64,000 nt of DNA. It comes from Salinicola peritrichatus. GTDB lineage: Bacteria; Pseudomonadota; Gammaproteobacteria; Pseudomonadales; Halomonadaceae. The stretch spans positions 62,001-126,000 of the forward strand of contig NZ_PZJU01000010.1 of assembly GCF_003206715.1 (NCBI RefSeq). The letters run 5' to 3'. The notes beneath the pieces are model-generated. The model was not told the DNA's origin. It saw nothing but the letters and a program-made list of their open reading frames with translations, and searched no databases. Below, one piece after another: positions 40,917-51,376 of this stretch; the first letter of the stretch is position 1, and the number at the start of each line of letters is the position of its first letter. A program made the position numbers and the translations under genes.

Positions 40917-41405
40917 TCAGGACTTCGGCGGACGCACCTGGTCCACCAATGGCTCGACATAGGCGTGGCCGAGATCCCAGGGAAACTGGATCCAGCAGTC
41001 CTGCGCCACTTCGGTGAGGTATTGATCGACCAGCGGCCGCCCTTCCGGCTTGGCGTAGACAGTCACGAAATGCGCCTTGGGCAGCATGTCGCGAACCACC
41101 CGCGCGGTCTTGCCGGTATCCACCAGATCGTCCACCAACAGCCAGCCGTCGCCGTCATGATCCACGCCCTTCATGACATCCAACTGCCCCTGTGTCTGAT
41201 CGTCGTAACTCTTGATGCAGACGGTATCGATCAGGCGTACGTTGAGCTCGCGCGCGATCAGCGCCGCCGGAATCAGACCGCCGCGCGTGATCGCCACGAT
41301 CCCCTTGAAGTCGCGCTCGACGAGGTGATGACAGAGCGTGCGCACGTCGCGGTGCAGTTGATCCCAGGAAACCGTGAAATGATGGTGATAACGATCGGCG
41401 CTCAT
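40917..41405 (-). CDS. gpt: xanthine (xanthine-guanine) phosphoribosyltransferase
   Basis: Converts xanthine or guanine to the nucleotide. With ATG 41405 ([20 protein letters not shown]) it has 162 residues, near the 152 of E. coli Gpt. The PRPP motif is [26 protein letters not shown] and [10 protein letters not shown] are typical of this family. It starts 7 bp after the apt stop, so apt-gpt form an operon. Confidence 0.93.
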   Translation of the reverse strand: MSADRYHHHFTVSWDQLHRDVRTLCHHLVERDFKGIVAITRGGLIPAALIARELNVRLIDTVCIKSYDDQTQGQLDVMKGVDHDGDGWLLVDDLVDTGKTARVVRDMLPKAHFVTVYAKPEGRPLVDQYLTEVAQDCWIQFPWDLGHAYVEPLVDQVRPPKS

Positions 41406-41412
41406 GGCGAAG

Positions 41413-41961
41413 TCACTCGTCTTCGGTGAAACTGCAGACGGCGAAGACACTGTAACCGGCTTCGCGAATCTTGGTGGAACCGCCCAACTCGGGCAAATCG
41501 AGAATAGTGGCGGTTTCGACCACGTGGCCGCCGCTGCGCTGGATCAGCGAGGCCGCCGCCAGCATGGTGCCGCCGGTGGCGATGATGTCGTCGATCAGCA
41601 CGATGCGGTCGTTCTCGCGGAAGGCGTCGGCATGCAGTTCGACGGTCGACTCGCCGTACTCCAGCTTGTAGGTCTCGCTGATGGTCTGGAACGGCAACTT
41701 GCCCTTCTTGCGCACCGGCACGAAGCTGCAACCCAGTTCGTAGGCGAGCGGCGCGCCGACGATGAAGCCGCGGGCATCGATCGCGGCCACGGCGTCGACC
41801 TCGAGCTCCTGATAGCGGTGCACGAAGCTGTCGATCAGCTTGCGAAAGGCGGCGCTATTCTGCAGCAGCGGCGTAATGTCGCGAAAATTGACGCCGGGCT
41901 GCGGCCAATCGGGCACGGTGCGAATGACCGACTTGATGTAGTCACCGTAGATACTGCTCAT
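41413..41961 (-). CDS. apt: adenine phosphoribosyltransferase
   Basis: Salvages adenine to AMP. The start at 41961 ([21 protein letters not shown]) gives 182 residues. Motifs are [37 protein letters not shown] and the PRPP-binding [13 protein letters not shown]. It is first of the apt-gpt pair. Confidence 0.97.
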   Translation of the reverse strand: MSSIYGDYIKSVIRTVPDWPQPGVNFRDITPLLQNSAAFRKLIDSFVHRYQELEVDAVAAIDARGFIVGAPLAYELGCSFVPVRKKGKLPFQTISETYKLEYGESTVELHADAFRENDRIVLIDDIIATGGTMLAAASLIQRSGGHVVETATILDLPELGGSTKIREAGYSVFAVCSFTEDE

Positions 41962-42075
41962 CGAAGGAAACTCCGGAATCTGAAACAATCGACCTGGAAC
42001 AAATCGGCCGCGCAAAGGCGCTTATGTTACCCAAGCCGCAGCGTCGACGCGACCCATCCGGACAGCACGGTCAAC

Positions 42076-42684
42076 TCATCCGCGCGATGCCAGTACCCGT
42101 TCGACGGTTTCCACGATCGCCTGGGTCTGGGGATCGACTTCGATATTGACCCGGTCCCCCGGCACGCGTTCGCCGATGGTGGTGCGCGCCAGGGTCTCGG
42201 GAATCAGGTTGACGCAGAAACGCCCCCCTTCCACGCTGCCGACGGTCAGGCTGATGCCGTCGATACCGATGTAGCCCTTGTCGAACACGAAGCGCGCAAG
42301 CGCATCCGGCAGTTCGAACCACAACCGCCGATTGTTGGGCGCCTCATCGATCTCCGCCACGGTAACCATGCCCATGATATGGCCGGACATGGAATGGCCG
42401 CCGATCTCGTCGCCGAAGCGGGCGGCCCGCTCGAGATTGACCCGGTCGCCGGCGACCAACTGGCCGAGATTGGTCAGGCGCAACGTCTCCCGCATCAGAT
42501 CGAAGCTGACGTGCTCGCCCTCGATGGCCGTCACCGTGAGGCAGCATCCGTTGTGAGCGACCGAAGCGCCCAGGGTCAGCCCTTCCCGCATCGCCGGCGA
42601 CATGGCGAGAACATGCGTGCGCAGCTGTTCGCGTTCTTCGATGGCAACCACCGTGCCGATGTCCTGCACGATCCCGGTGAACAT
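42076..42684 (-). CDS. ribE: riboflavin synthase alpha chain
   Basis: Dismutates two 6,7-dimethyl-8-ribityllumazines to riboflavin. The 202-residue protein starts MFTGIVQDIGTVVAIEE with AGGGGAGG upstream. It consists of two lumazine-binding barrels (about 1-95 and 96-190), each with a conserved SFDLMRETLR- or RFCVNLIPETL-type segment and GDRVN motif. The other rib genes are not next to it, and no FMN riboswitch is seen upstream. Confidence 0.97.
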   Translation of the reverse strand: MFTGIVQDIGTVVAIEEREQLRTHVLAMSPAMREGLTLGASVAHNGCCLTVTAIEGEHVSFDLMRETLRLTNLGQLVAGDRVNLERAARFGDEIGGHSMSGHIMGMVTVAEIDEAPNNRRLWFELPDALARFVFDKGYIGIDGISLTVGSVEGGRFCVNLIPETLARTTIGERVPGDRVNIEVDPQTQAIVETVERVLASRG

Positions 42685-42870
42685 GACTCGCCTCCCCTGC
42701 CGACGCTTCGCCATGGTTGGTGAAGCTGAATTCGCCTTTTGTCGAGCCGCGAATTCTAGCACGTGCGTGACGGAGCCAGCGAAATTGACGCCCCTGCGAG
42801 CCGACCCTAAGATTGCAGCGCAATGGATCGCGCCGATTTGTTCCCGGATTGCAGGCGCGCCGGTGTACGG

Positions 42871-43009
42871 AAATGCTGAATAAATCGCTGAGCGGGATAA
42901 AGCGCAAGGCGCACGCCGCACAGAAGCCGGAGCCTATGAGGTATAGGTGAGGACTTCGAGCAGCGTGCAACGCAGCGATTTGCCCGCGCAGGCATTTAGG
43001 TAGCGTTTT
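42871..43009 (+). repeat. dispersed hairpin-forming intergenic repeat, copy 2
   Basis: This copy runs from AAATGCTGAATAA to GCATTTAGGTAGCG, with the central near-palindrome CCTATGAGGTATAGG. It matches 27030-27166 in inverted orientation over its whole length. The ends AAATGC and GCATTT are inverted. It occupies the middle of the 427-bp gap between ribE and the NCS1 transporter gene; the other parts of that gap show only the ribE leader and the terminator at 43051. Confidence 0.8.
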
Positions 43010-43050
43010 TTGCCGGGCAATATTGCTAAAAGGGTGTGTCCAGCGTTGAT

Positions 43051-43076
43051 GGCCACCCGCACGGGTGGCCTTTTTT
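43051..43076 (+). terminator. orphan plus-strand terminator
   Basis: GGCCACCC / GGGTGGCC stem with loop GCAC, followed by six Ts on the plus strand. No plus-strand gene lies within several kilobases upstream. For the minus-strand transporter the hairpin lacks a downstream T run. Confidence 0.75.
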
Positions 43077-43111
43077 CGCCTGCCGACAGCGATATCCTCG
43101 GTTGCCACAGC

Positions 43112-44626
43112 TCAGCTGGGCGCCGTCCGATCTGCCATATGCACTTCCCACGGCACGTCTTTCGTGCCATCCAGCGCCTTGCCCGCCACGTAGTAGACCA
43201 CCGCTCCCAGCAGCGAGCCGGTGAACCAGCCGTAGTCGTAGAACCACTGCCCAATGCCGGTGGTCAACGAGATCAACGTCAGCACCACCGGCACACCGAA
43301 GGCGATGAATCCGGCGGCGTTGATCGCCGGATAGCGTCCGCCGTCGCGATACAGGCTGACCACGTCCAGCTTCTGTCGCTTGATCAGGAAATAGTCCACC
43401 GCCATGATCCCGGCGATCGGCCCGAGCAGGCTGGAGTAGCCCAGCAGCCAGTTGGAGTAGAGGCTTTCCAGGGTCACGTCGGAGACGATCACTCCGGCTT
43501 TCTGGAGCAGGTCGTAGCCCATCAGCAGCGTGCCCACCAAGCCGGTCAGCAATACCCCGCCGGTACGGTTGATCAGCTTCGGCGCGATGTTCTGGAAATC
43601 GTTGGTCGGCGAGACGATGTTGCCGGCGGTATTGGTCGAGATCGTGGCGATGACGATCAGCACCATGGCGATCGCGACCCACGCCGGGCTGTCGATATGA
43701 CCGATCAGCGTGACCGGATCGGAAACGGTCTCCCCCACCAGCGATGCCGAGGCGGCGGTCATCACCACCCCCAGGGCGGCGAAGAAGAACATCGTCAGCG
43801 GCAGGCCGATGATCTGGCCTACGATCTGGTCCTTCTGGCTGCGTGCGAAACGGCTGAAATCGGGAATGTTGAGCGATAGCGTGGCCCAGAATCCGACCAT
43901 GGCGGTCAGGCCGGAAAGAAAATAGGTGGTGACCGACGCCCCTTCCGGCCGCGACGGCGGCTGCGCCATCAACTCCCCCAGCGAGACGTGCGGCAGCGCC
44001 CAGACCATCAGGCCGATGGCGACGATCAGCAACAGCGGCGCCGACAGTGTCTCCAGCCACTTGATCGATTCCGCGCCACGAATCACCACATAGAGATTCA
44101 TCGCCGCGAAGATGAAGAATCCGATCACCTGGCCGATGCCGCCCAGCGACTGCCACGGCGGTATCAGTGCCGACAGCAGCAGATGGATCGCCAGCCCGCC
44201 GAACAGGGTCTGGATGCCGAACCAGCCGCAACCGACCAGGGCGCGGATCAGGCACGGCACGTTGGAACCGCGAATGCCGAACGACGAGCGCAGCACCACC
44301 GGAAACGGAATGCCGTAGCGGGTGCCGGGAAAGGCGTTCAGCGTCAGCGGAATCAGCAGAATCACGTTGGCCAGCAGGATCGCTAGCAGCGCCTCGCCGA
44401 CACTGAGACCGAAATAGGCGGTCAGCACGCCGCCCAGGGTATAGGTCGGCACGCAGATGGAGAGCCCGACCCACAGCGCGGCGATGTTCCACTTCGTCCA
44501 GGTTCGCTCGCGCGCCTCGGTCGGTGCGATATCCTGGTTGAAGCAGGCACTGTCGCGGACGTCATCGCCGATCGAGAGTTCGATCTTGCCGTCGCGTTCG
44601 ACCATGCGAGAAACCGATGTTGTCAT
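43112..44626 (-). CDS. NCS1-family nucleobase/allantoin-type cation symporter
   Basis: A 504-residue inner-membrane protein with about 12 hydrophobic segments and a GGGAG ribosome site. NCS1 hallmarks include WTKWNIAALWVGLSICVPTY, the TRYGIPFPVVLRSSFGIRG loop, IRALVGCGWFGIQTLFGG, NIPDFSRFARSQKDQ and SPTNDFQNIAP. Family members carry allantoin, hydantoins, cytosine or uracil with Na+ or H+. Its place at the end of the rutABCDF operon points to uracil or thymine uptake, replacing the NCS2 carrier RutG of E. coli. Substrate is inferred. Confidence 0.88.
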   Translation of the reverse strand: MTTSVSRMVERDGKIELSIGDDVRDSACFNQDIAPTEARERTWTKWNIAALWVGLSICVPTYTLGGVLTAYFGLSVGEALLAILLANVILLIPLTLNAFPGTRYGIPFPVVLRSSFGIRGSNVPCLIRALVGCGWFGIQTLFGGLAIHLLLSALIPPWQSLGGIGQVIGFFIFAAMNLYVVIRGAESIKWLETLSAPLLLIVAIGLMVWALPHVSLGELMAQPPSRPEGASVTTYFLSGLTAMVGFWATLSLNIPDFSRFARSQKDQIVGQIIGLPLTMFFFAALGVVMTAASASLVGETVSDPVTLIGHIDSPAWVAIAMVLIVIATISTNTAGNIVSPTNDFQNIAPKLINRTGGVLLTGLVGTLLMGYDLLQKAGVIVSDVTLESLYSNWLLGYSSLLGPIAGIMAVDYFLIKRQKLDVVSLYRDGGRYPAINAAGFIAFGVPVVLTLISLTTGIGQWFYDYGWFTGSLLGAVVYYVAGKALDGTKDVPWEVHMADRTAPS

Positions 44627-44689
44627 TGTGTGTCTCCCGGTCCCGGTTGTTGTGGAAAATGCTGCAGGAAATACCGTCGAGCGCCGCGC

Positions 44690-45259
44690 TTAGCCGTAGG
44701 AGGCAATGCGTGGTAGTTGGTGGTAGCGGCGATCGAAATAGAGCAAGCAGCGGCTGTCGTCACAGCGGTCGCGGTGCGTGAACAGGCCGACGATCTCGCA
44801 GAACAGCACGTCGTGCGTCCCCACGGCGACTCGCTGACTGATGCGGCACTCGAAGTGCGCCAGGGCATTCTTCAATACCGGCGCCCCCGTTTCGCGCACC
44901 GACCACTCGGCCGTGGCAAAACGCTCGTGCATCGCGGTCTTGCCGCCGAAAGTGTTGGAAATCTCTTCGTGATCGGCGCTCAACACGTTGACGCAGAGCG
45001 CCGAATTGGCAGCGAACGCCGGATAGGCCGACGACTGGCGGTTGATGCAGACCAGCAGCGTCGGCGGCTCGTCGGTCACGCTGCAGACCGCCGAAGCGGT
45101 AAAACCGGCACGTCCGCCGGAACCGTCGGTGGTGACCACGTTGACGGCGGCCGCCAGCCGCGACATCGCCTCGCGGAAGGCCGCGGAGGAGACCGGCGGC
45201 AGCGACGCGGGATCGATATCCGGATATTCGGGTTCGGATTTTCGCAGTGTCATCGTCAT
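44690..45259 (-). CDS. rutF: FMN reductase RutF
   Basis: RutF supplies reduced FMN to the pyrimidine oxygenase RutA. With ATG 45259 ([14 protein letters not shown]) after AGGAG it has 189 residues; a longer start at 45316 would overlap rutD. The flavin-reductase fold is seen in [55 protein letters not shown] and the C-terminal YFDRRYHQL. It lies between rutD and the transporter. Confidence 0.93.
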   Translation of the reverse strand: MTMTLRKSEPEYPDIDPASLPPVSSAAFREAMSRLAAAVNVVTTDGSGGRAGFTASAVCSVTDEPPTLLVCINRQSSAYPAFAANSALCVNVLSADHEEISNTFGGKTAMHERFATAEWSVRETGAPVLKNALAHFECRISQRVAVGTHDVLFCEIVGLFTHRDRCDDSRCLLYFDRRYHQLPRIASYG

Positions 45260-45312
45260 GCTTGGCTCCTGTGTATCCGTTGCCGACGCCTGCCCTGGCG
45301 CCAGCCCTTCGG

Positions 45313-46086
45313 TCATGGGGTCAGAAAGCGCTCCACCACGGCATTGAAAGCCTCCGGCACGGTCACCGTCAGACCATGCCCGCCGTAATCGAACATCTCC
45401 AGTCGAGCATTCGGCAGCCCTGCCGCCAGGCGCTCGGAACGGGTGTACGGCACCAGCAGGTCGTCGCGGGAGGCGATCAGCAGTGTTGGCGCCTCGATCT
45501 CGCTCAGTCGCGCGTCGATATCGAAGCCGGACAGCGCAGCGATTCGCGCCAGCACGTTCTGCTTGCCCGGAAAGTGCTCGAGCGCATGCGCTTCTTCCGC
45601 CAGCAGCCGATCGTTGTTGGCCGACAACCAGTCGGCGGGATAGAGGAACAACGGCTGGGCGTGGAGATAGGGTTGCACACCGCTGTCCTCGAGCAGCGCG
45701 ATGCGCACCCGGAAGCAGCGTTCGCTCTGCACGTCGACCCGGCTCCAGGCGTTGATCACGATCAGCCGACCGAGCCGGGCCGGCTCCAGCAGCGCCATCT
45801 GCAGGCCGACGAGCCCACCCAGCGCATGGCCCATGAAATCGACGCGGGCGATATCCAACCGGTCGAGCAGCACCAATGCCTCCCGGGCCATGTCGTCGAT
45901 CGAATAGCTCGATGGCAGTTGCGCCGGGCTCTTGCCGGTACCTAGATGGTCGTAGATCACCACCCGGTGCGTTTCGGCAAGCGTTGCCAGCTGCGGCTCC
46001 CAGAAGCGGCCCGCCCCACCCAGCCCGGCCGACAGCAGGATCGTCGGCGCATCGGCCTCCTCGCGCCCGAGAATTTCGTAATGCAT
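45313..46086 (-). CDS. rutD: putative aminoacrylate hydrolase RutD (alpha/beta hydrolase)
   Basis: RutD speeds hydrolysis of aminoacrylate to malonic semialdehyde. The 257-residue alpha/beta hydrolase starts [24 protein letters not shown]. The nucleophile elbow reads GHALGG, so the usual Ser is Ala, as is normal in RutD, whose role is not a classic serine esterase. A catalytic-acid region ([12 protein letters not shown]) and a histidine ([11 protein letters not shown]) are present. It follows rutC by 10 bp. Confidence 0.93.
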   Translation of the reverse strand: MHYEILGREEADAPTILLSAGLGGAGRFWEPQLATLAETHRVVIYDHLGTGKSPAQLPSSYSIDDMAREALVLLDRLDIARVDFMGHALGGLVGLQMALLEPARLGRLIVINAWSRVDVQSERCFRVRIALLEDSGVQPYLHAQPLFLYPADWLSANNDRLLAEEAHALEHFPGKQNVLARIAALSGFDIDARLSEIEAPTLLIASRDDLLVPYTRSERLAAGLPNARLEMFDYGGHGLTVTVPEAFNAVVERFLTP

Positions 46087-46096
46087 CGGTGCGCCC

Positions 46097-46483
46097 TCAG
46101 CGAGGCAGATGGGCGATCGAAGCGATCTCGATCAGGGCGTCCGGTTTCACCAGCCCGCACTGAATGCAGTAGCGCGCCGGCTTGTCGCCGGGAAAGAACT
46201 CGGCGTAAACGGCGTTGATCGCCGCGTAATCCTCCCAGTTGCGCAGGAAGATCGAGTTGAAGGTGATGTCGTCCATCGTGCCGCCGGCGGTCTCGACCAC
46301 GCTCTTGATCAGCTCCAGCACGTGGCGCGTCTGCGCCGCGGCATCGCCGACGTGAACCACGTTGTTGTCGTTGTCGAACGGCAGCGTGCCGGAGACATAG
46401 AGCACGTTGTCGGCCTGGGTGCCGGGCACGAACGGCGCCAACGGGACGCCGGAACCGGCGGGAATCACACTCTGCTTGGGCAT
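46097..46483 (-). CDS. rutC: 3-aminoacrylate deaminase RutC (RidA family)
   Basis: RutC deaminates 3-aminoacrylate in the uracil pathway. The 128-residue protein begins [21 protein letters not shown] with AAGGAGAG upstream. The RidA-family core is visible in [39 protein letters not shown] and [18 protein letters not shown]. It sits between rutB and rutD. Confidence 0.96.
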   Translation of the reverse strand: MPKQSVIPAGSGVPLAPFVPGTQADNVLYVSGTLPFDNDNNVVHVGDAAAQTRHVLELIKSVVETAGGTMDDITFNSIFLRNWEDYAAINAVYAEFFPGDKPARYCIQCGLVKPDALIEIASIAHLPR

Positions 46484-46531
46484 GGGATCACTCTCCTTGC
46501 AAGATTCTCAAATGGCCGGGCACTCGCCCGC

Positions 46532-47286
46532 TCAGGCCAATTCGTTCAGGGCCGGGGAGACACCGGCACAGGCCGCTTCGAATGCCGCCACGCTCGAGCC
46601 CCAACCGAAGAAGGTCTCGATATTGAAGATCGCGGCGTCGTGCGCCGAACGCGGCCCGGCCTGATAGGTCGCGTCCTCGAGCACGCAGCCGAAGTATTCG
46701 AGGAAGAAGCCGTCACGCAGCGTCGACTCCACGCAGACGTTGGTGGCGATGCCGGTGAACAGCAGATGGCGGATGCCGCGAGCACGCAGAATGCTGTCCA
46801 GCGGCGTGTTGAAGAAGCCGCTGTAGCGCGGTTTCGGCAGCACGATGTCGCCGTCCTGGGGCTTCAACTCGTCGACCAGCGCATAGTCCCAGCTGCCCTT
46901 GGCCAGCAGTTGGCCGTGCAGCTCGGGTTGCTGCCGCATGGTCTTGAGTGCATTCGACTTGTGCCAGTTGGGCGAACCCGGCCCGCCAGCCTCGACGTAG
47001 TCCGCATCCCAGCCATTCTGAAAGAAGACCACCGTGATGCCGGCGGCATGGGCGATGCGTATCGCCTGGGCGATGCGTTCGATCACCGGCCCGGTGGCGG
47101 ACACGTCGAAGCCGGCCAGGTCAAGATAACCGCCCTTGGAGGCATAGGCGTTCTGCATGTCGACCACGATCAACGCGGTCTCGGAACGCGGCATGGCGAT
47201 CGCTTCCGGCCGCCCGGCCAGCACGATCTCGTCGGCGCTCTCGACGGCACCGCGACGTACCACCGGGGTTCGTTTGAGCTCGCGCA

Positions 47287-47287
<1 letters not shown>
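46532..47287 (-). CDS. rutB: ureidoacrylate amidohydrolase RutB (isochorismatase family)
   Basis: RutB cleaves ureidoacrylate to aminoacrylate, CO2 and ammonia. The 251-residue protein has the cysteine-hydrolase triad pattern: Asp in [13 protein letters not shown], Lys in [11 protein letters not shown] and Cys in [16 protein letters not shown]. The ATG at 47287 lies seven bases after GGAGG at the end of rutA, while a GTG at 47290 is the alternative, so translation is coupled to rutA. Confidence 0.96.
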
Positions 47288-48387
<1,100 letters not shown>

Positions 48388-48475
48388 GACTTACCTCCTG
48401 ATCGATATGCGATGAAGAGCCTGCCGAATCGTCGGCGGGCTCGACCTCTTTCTCGCCGGGTTGCCTGGAAACTCT

Positions 48476-48491
48476 AACAACCCACATGCCA
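48476..48491 (-). promoter_or_regulatory. candidate sigma-54 promoter of the rut operon
   Basis: On the minus strand TGGCATGTGGGTTGTT matches TGGCACG-N4-TTGCW except C to T in each half. It is about 90 bp upstream of the rutA start. The E. coli rut operon is activated by NtrC with sigma-54, so the site fits the biology. Confidence 0.5.
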
Positions 48492-48546
48492 ACCGAGGGT
48501 TCTCCAATCCTTTTCAAGGGCTTGAACGAGGATCGACGAACAGCGC

Positions 48547-48562
48547 CAGACCAAATGGTCCG
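48547..48562. promoter_or_regulatory. rutR box: RutR operator upstream of rutA
   Basis: The core GACCAAATGGTC is a perfect match to the RutR palindrome TTGACCA-NN-TGGTCAA over its central 12 bases; outer bases differ. It lies in the 380-bp rutA-rutR gap, 160 bp upstream of rutA. The rest of that gap shows no other gene. Confidence 0.72.
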
Positions 48563-48767
48563 ATCATCGTTCATGGATGCGCAAAAATGACGCAATATCC
48601 CTGCTGGCTGCCTCCATAGAGTGCAGGCATCCGCCAATGACCTCGGATAGACGTAAGGTGAGCGAACGAGATCACCCGGCTCGCATCGTGCTAGAGTTCC
48701 TCGCATCGGGAGCCGTCACGTTCGCGGCGGCCCGATGCTCGATCAGGAAGGGGATGGCTACGACACG

Positions 48768-49421
48768 ATGACGCAAATTTCCTCGGCACCGCCGGTCGGC
48801 AACCGCGCCGCCGCCAGCGAGGCCCGCAAGCAACGCATACGCGACGCCGCCTTGTCGCTGTTCTCCCAGTTCGGGCTGCGTGGCGCCAGCCTGGACGCCA
48901 TCGCCGAGCGTGCCGGCGTCTCCAAGACCAACCTGCTCTATTATTTTCCTTCCAAGGAGAGGCTCTACGTCGCGGTGCTGCAGCAGATCCTGGACAGCTG
49001 GCTGGAACCGATGCGCGCGATCAGCGCGGAGCAGTCGCCCGAAGAGGCTATCCGTCACTACATTCGCATCAAGGTCGAGCTGTCCCGCGATTGCGTCCAG
49101 GCATCGCGCCTGTTCTGTCTCGAGATGATTCAGGGGGCACCGCTGCTGAAAGCGGTGTTGCAAGAGGATCTGCGCGGTCTGGTCGAGGAAAAGTCACGGG
49201 TCATCGAGGACTGGATCGCACGCGGCCAGCTCAAGCCAGTGGATCCGCATCACCTGATCTATCTGCTGTGGGGCACGACCCAGCACTACGCCGATTTCGC
49301 GGTCCAGATCGAGGCGATCTCGGGCAAGACCCTCGCAGACCCGACGTTCTTCGCAGAAACGGTGGAAAACATCCAGCGCATCGTACTCGGCGGCCTGTTG
49401 CCGCCAACGGCCGGGACATGA
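48768..49421 (+). CDS. rutR: TetR-family pyrimidine-responsive regulator RutR
   Basis: RutR represses rut genes until uracil or thymine binds. The 217-residue protein has the helix-turn-helix RGASLDAIAERAGVSKTNLLYYFPSKERLY, nearly the E. coli RutR sequence, followed by AVLQQILDSWLEPM, DCVQASRLFCLEM and WGTTQHYADFAVQIEA, part of the uracil-binding domain. Start 48768 (MTQISSAPP) resembles the E. coli start (MTQGAVK), though GGAAGGGG lies rather far upstream; ATG 48735 is an alternative. Divergent from rutA, convergent with rutE. Confidence 0.95.
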   Translation: MTQISSAPPVGNRAAASEARKQRIRDAALSLFSQFGLRGASLDAIAERAGVSKTNLLYYFPSKERLYVAVLQQILDSWLEPMRAISAEQSPEEAIRHYIRIKVELSRDCVQASRLFCLEMIQGAPLLKAVLQEDLRGLVEEKSRVIEDWIARGQLKPVDPHHLIYLLWGTTQHYADFAVQIEAISGKTLADPTFFAETVENIQRIVLGGLLPPTAGT

Positions 49422-49451
49422 GCGCCCGACCGCCCCGACGCTCGGCTCTCC

Positions 49452-50042
49452 TCAGGCGAGCCGGCAGGCGTCCTCGAAATCGAGCCGCGGCAGGCGAGGC
49501 TTGACCCCGGAAGGGTCGCCGTATCCCAGGTTTATCAGCAGATTGACCGTCCAGTTCGTGCCGGCGAAGAAGGCGTCGTCGACAGCCTTGGCATCGAATC
49601 CCGACATCGGTCCGGTATCCAGCCCCATCGCGCGTGCCGCCAGGATCAGGTAGCCGGCCTGCAGCGAGCTGTTGCGCAGCGCCGTTTCCTGGGCGAAGGT
49701 CTCGCTGCCGGTGAACCAGCTACGGGCATCGGTGTGGGGAAACAGCGTCGGCAGTTGGTCGTAGAAGCGCTTGTCGTAGGCAACGATCACCGTACACGGT
49801 GCATTGGCGGTCTTGTCGGCATTGCCGGCGGAAACGCAGGGCAGCAATTTGTCCTTGCCCGCCGTGGTGCGCACGAACACGAAGCGGGCGGGACAGCAGT
49901 TGGCCGAGGTCGGCCCCATCTTGACCAGATCGTAGAGCCGACGCAGCGTCTCTTCGCTGATCTCCCGCGAATCCCAGGCATTGTGGGTGCGCGCTTCGCG
50001 AAACAATTGATCGAGCGCGTGATCGTCGAGTGAAGGCAGCAT
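49452..50042 (-). CDS. rutE: malonic semialdehyde reductase RutE (nitroreductase family)
   Basis: RutE reduces toxic malonic semialdehyde to 3-hydroxypropionate, the last Rut step. The 196-residue nitroreductase has the RutE features [48 protein letters not shown] and [12 protein letters not shown]. It lies apart from rutABCDF, beyond rutR, with its own leader (AGGAGATAGCGT ribosome site) and a possible RutR site upstream. Confidence 0.95.
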   Translation of the reverse strand: MLPSLDDHALDQLFREARTHNAWDSREISEETLRRLYDLVKMGPTSANCCPARFVFVRTTAGKDKLLPCVSAGNADKTANAPCTVIVAYDKRFYDQLPTLFPHTDARSWFTGSETFAQETALRNSSLQAGYLILAARAMGLDTGPMSGFDAKAVDDAFFAGTNWTVNLLINLGYGDPSGVKPRLPRLDFEDACRLA

Positions 50043-50216
50043 ACGCTATCTCCTGGTGAGGTTTCCGGAATCAACGGCCCAAGGCCGGCTTGACGACGTT
50101 AGCGTTACCGACCAAGCAATTCCAGGGCCGCAATCGTGATCCCACCGGCTCGACAAGCCATTACGCCTCGTCGGTCAATTCCCGGAACGCCCCGGCGGCA
50201 GCGCAGCGCACCAGAT

Positions 50217-50232
50217 TGGACCGCCTGGTCCA
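50217..50232. promoter_or_regulatory. possible second RutR operator upstream of rutE
   Basis: TGGACCGCCTGGTCCA keeps GACC-N4-GGTC and matches the RutR consensus at 11 of 14 defined positions. It is 175 bp upstream of rutE, similar to the operator-to-gene distance at rutA. Confidence 0.4.
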
Positions 50233-50332
50233 CACCGCCGCGACGGTCGCTCTGGTCCGGCGAGATCCGTATACTAGCGCCCTCTTTGATGCCCTCACGA
50301 TTCCGAATGCATTCCATGATCTCAACGGCCCC

Positions 50333-51376
50333 ATGATCCAACTGGACAATGTCTCCAAAACCTACGGCAGCGGTGCACGCACCGTGCAGGCGCTGGTCGA
50401 CGTCGACCTGAACGTGCCCAAGGGCACCATTCACGGCGTGATCGGTCTCTCCGGCGCCGGCAAGTCGACCCTGATCCGCTGCATCAACCTGCTCGAACGT
50501 CCCACCCAGGGCCGAGTCTTCATCGACGGCCAGGAACTGACCGCGATGGATGCCGTGCAGTTGCGCCAGGCACGCCACCAATGCGGCATGATCTTCCAGC
50601 ATTTCAATCTGCTGACCAACCGTACCGTCTACGACAACGTCGCGCTGCCGCTGGAGCTGATGCGCGAGTCGCGCCAGACCATCCGCGAGCGGGTGATGCC
50701 GCTGCTGGAACTGACCGGGCTGGCGGGCAAGGCCAGGCAGTATCCGTCCCAGCTCTCCGGCGGGCAGAAGCAGCGCGTGGCGATCGCCCGGGCGCTGGCC
50801 AGTCAGCCCAAGGTGCTGCTGTGCGACGAGGCGACTTCGGCGCTCGACCCTCAGACGACGACTTCGATCCTGGCGCTACTGCAGGAGATCAACCAGCGGC
50901 TGGGCCTGACCATTCTGTTGATCACTCACGAAATGGAAGTGGTCAAGAGCATCTGCCATCGGGTCGGCCTGATTTCGGACGGCCGTTTGGTGGAGGAAGC
51001 CGACGTCGGCGACTTCTTCACCGCGCCCCGGACCCAGCTCGGCCGTGAATTCCTCAACGCCTTTCTCGAGCTCGAACCGCCGCAGGCGCTGGTGGAACGG
51101 CTGGAGCCAGCGGCCGGCGAGCGCACTCATCCGGTGGTGCGCCTGACCTTCTCCGGCGACAGCGTCTCGACTCCGCTGATCTCGCGACTGGCGCGGGAGC
51201 ACGGCATCGACGTCAGTATCCTGCAGGCCAAGGTGGAATCGATCCAGGGCCGCACCCTGGGCCTGATGATCGCCGAACTGATGGGCAGCGCCACGCAGAC
51301 GCAGCAAGCGCTGGCAACGCTCGAATCCTTTGATCTACACGTGGAGGTACTCGGCCATGTCCAGCGCACTGATTGA
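50333..51376 (+). CDS. metN: methionine ABC transporter ATP-binding protein MetN
   Basis: MetN powers D/L-methionine import. The 347-residue protein starts MIQLDNVSKTYGSG. Walker A is GLSGAGKST near residue 40, Q-loop QHFNLL, signature LSGGQKQRVAIARAL, Walker B VLLCDEATSALDP and H-loop LLITHEM. Residues about 265-340 form the C-terminal ACT-like (C2) domain that mediates methionine feedback inhibition. No clear ribosome site precedes ATG 50333. It overlaps metI by 20 bp. Confidence 0.96.
   Translation: MIQLDNVSKTYGSGARTVQALVDVDLNVPKGTIHGVIGLSGAGKSTLIRCINLLERPTQGRVFIDGQELTAMDAVQLRQARHQCGMIFQHFNLLTNRTVYDNVALPLELMRESRQTIRERVMPLLELTGLAGKARQYPSQLSGGQKQRVAIARALASQPKVLLCDEATSALDPQTTTSILALLQEINQRLGLTILLITHEMEVVKSICHRVGLISDGRLVEEADVGDFFTAPRTQLGREFLNAFLELEPPQALVERLEPAAGERTHPVVRLTFSGDSVSTPLISRLAREHGIDVSILQAKVESIQGRTLGLMIAELMGSATQTQQALATLESFDLHVEVLGHVQRTD

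Noticed and set aside
42685-42780. FMN riboswitch in the ribE leader
   Set aside because: The conserved riboswitch core was not found; only a strong ribosome site is present.
45313-46086. Loss of the RutD nucleophile serine as a sign of inactivation
   Set aside because: The GHALGG elbow is the normal RutD form, so this is not decay.
50043-50332. SAM riboswitch or MetJ boxes upstream of metN
   Set aside because: No SAM-aptamer conserved segments and no AGACGTCT repeats were visible.
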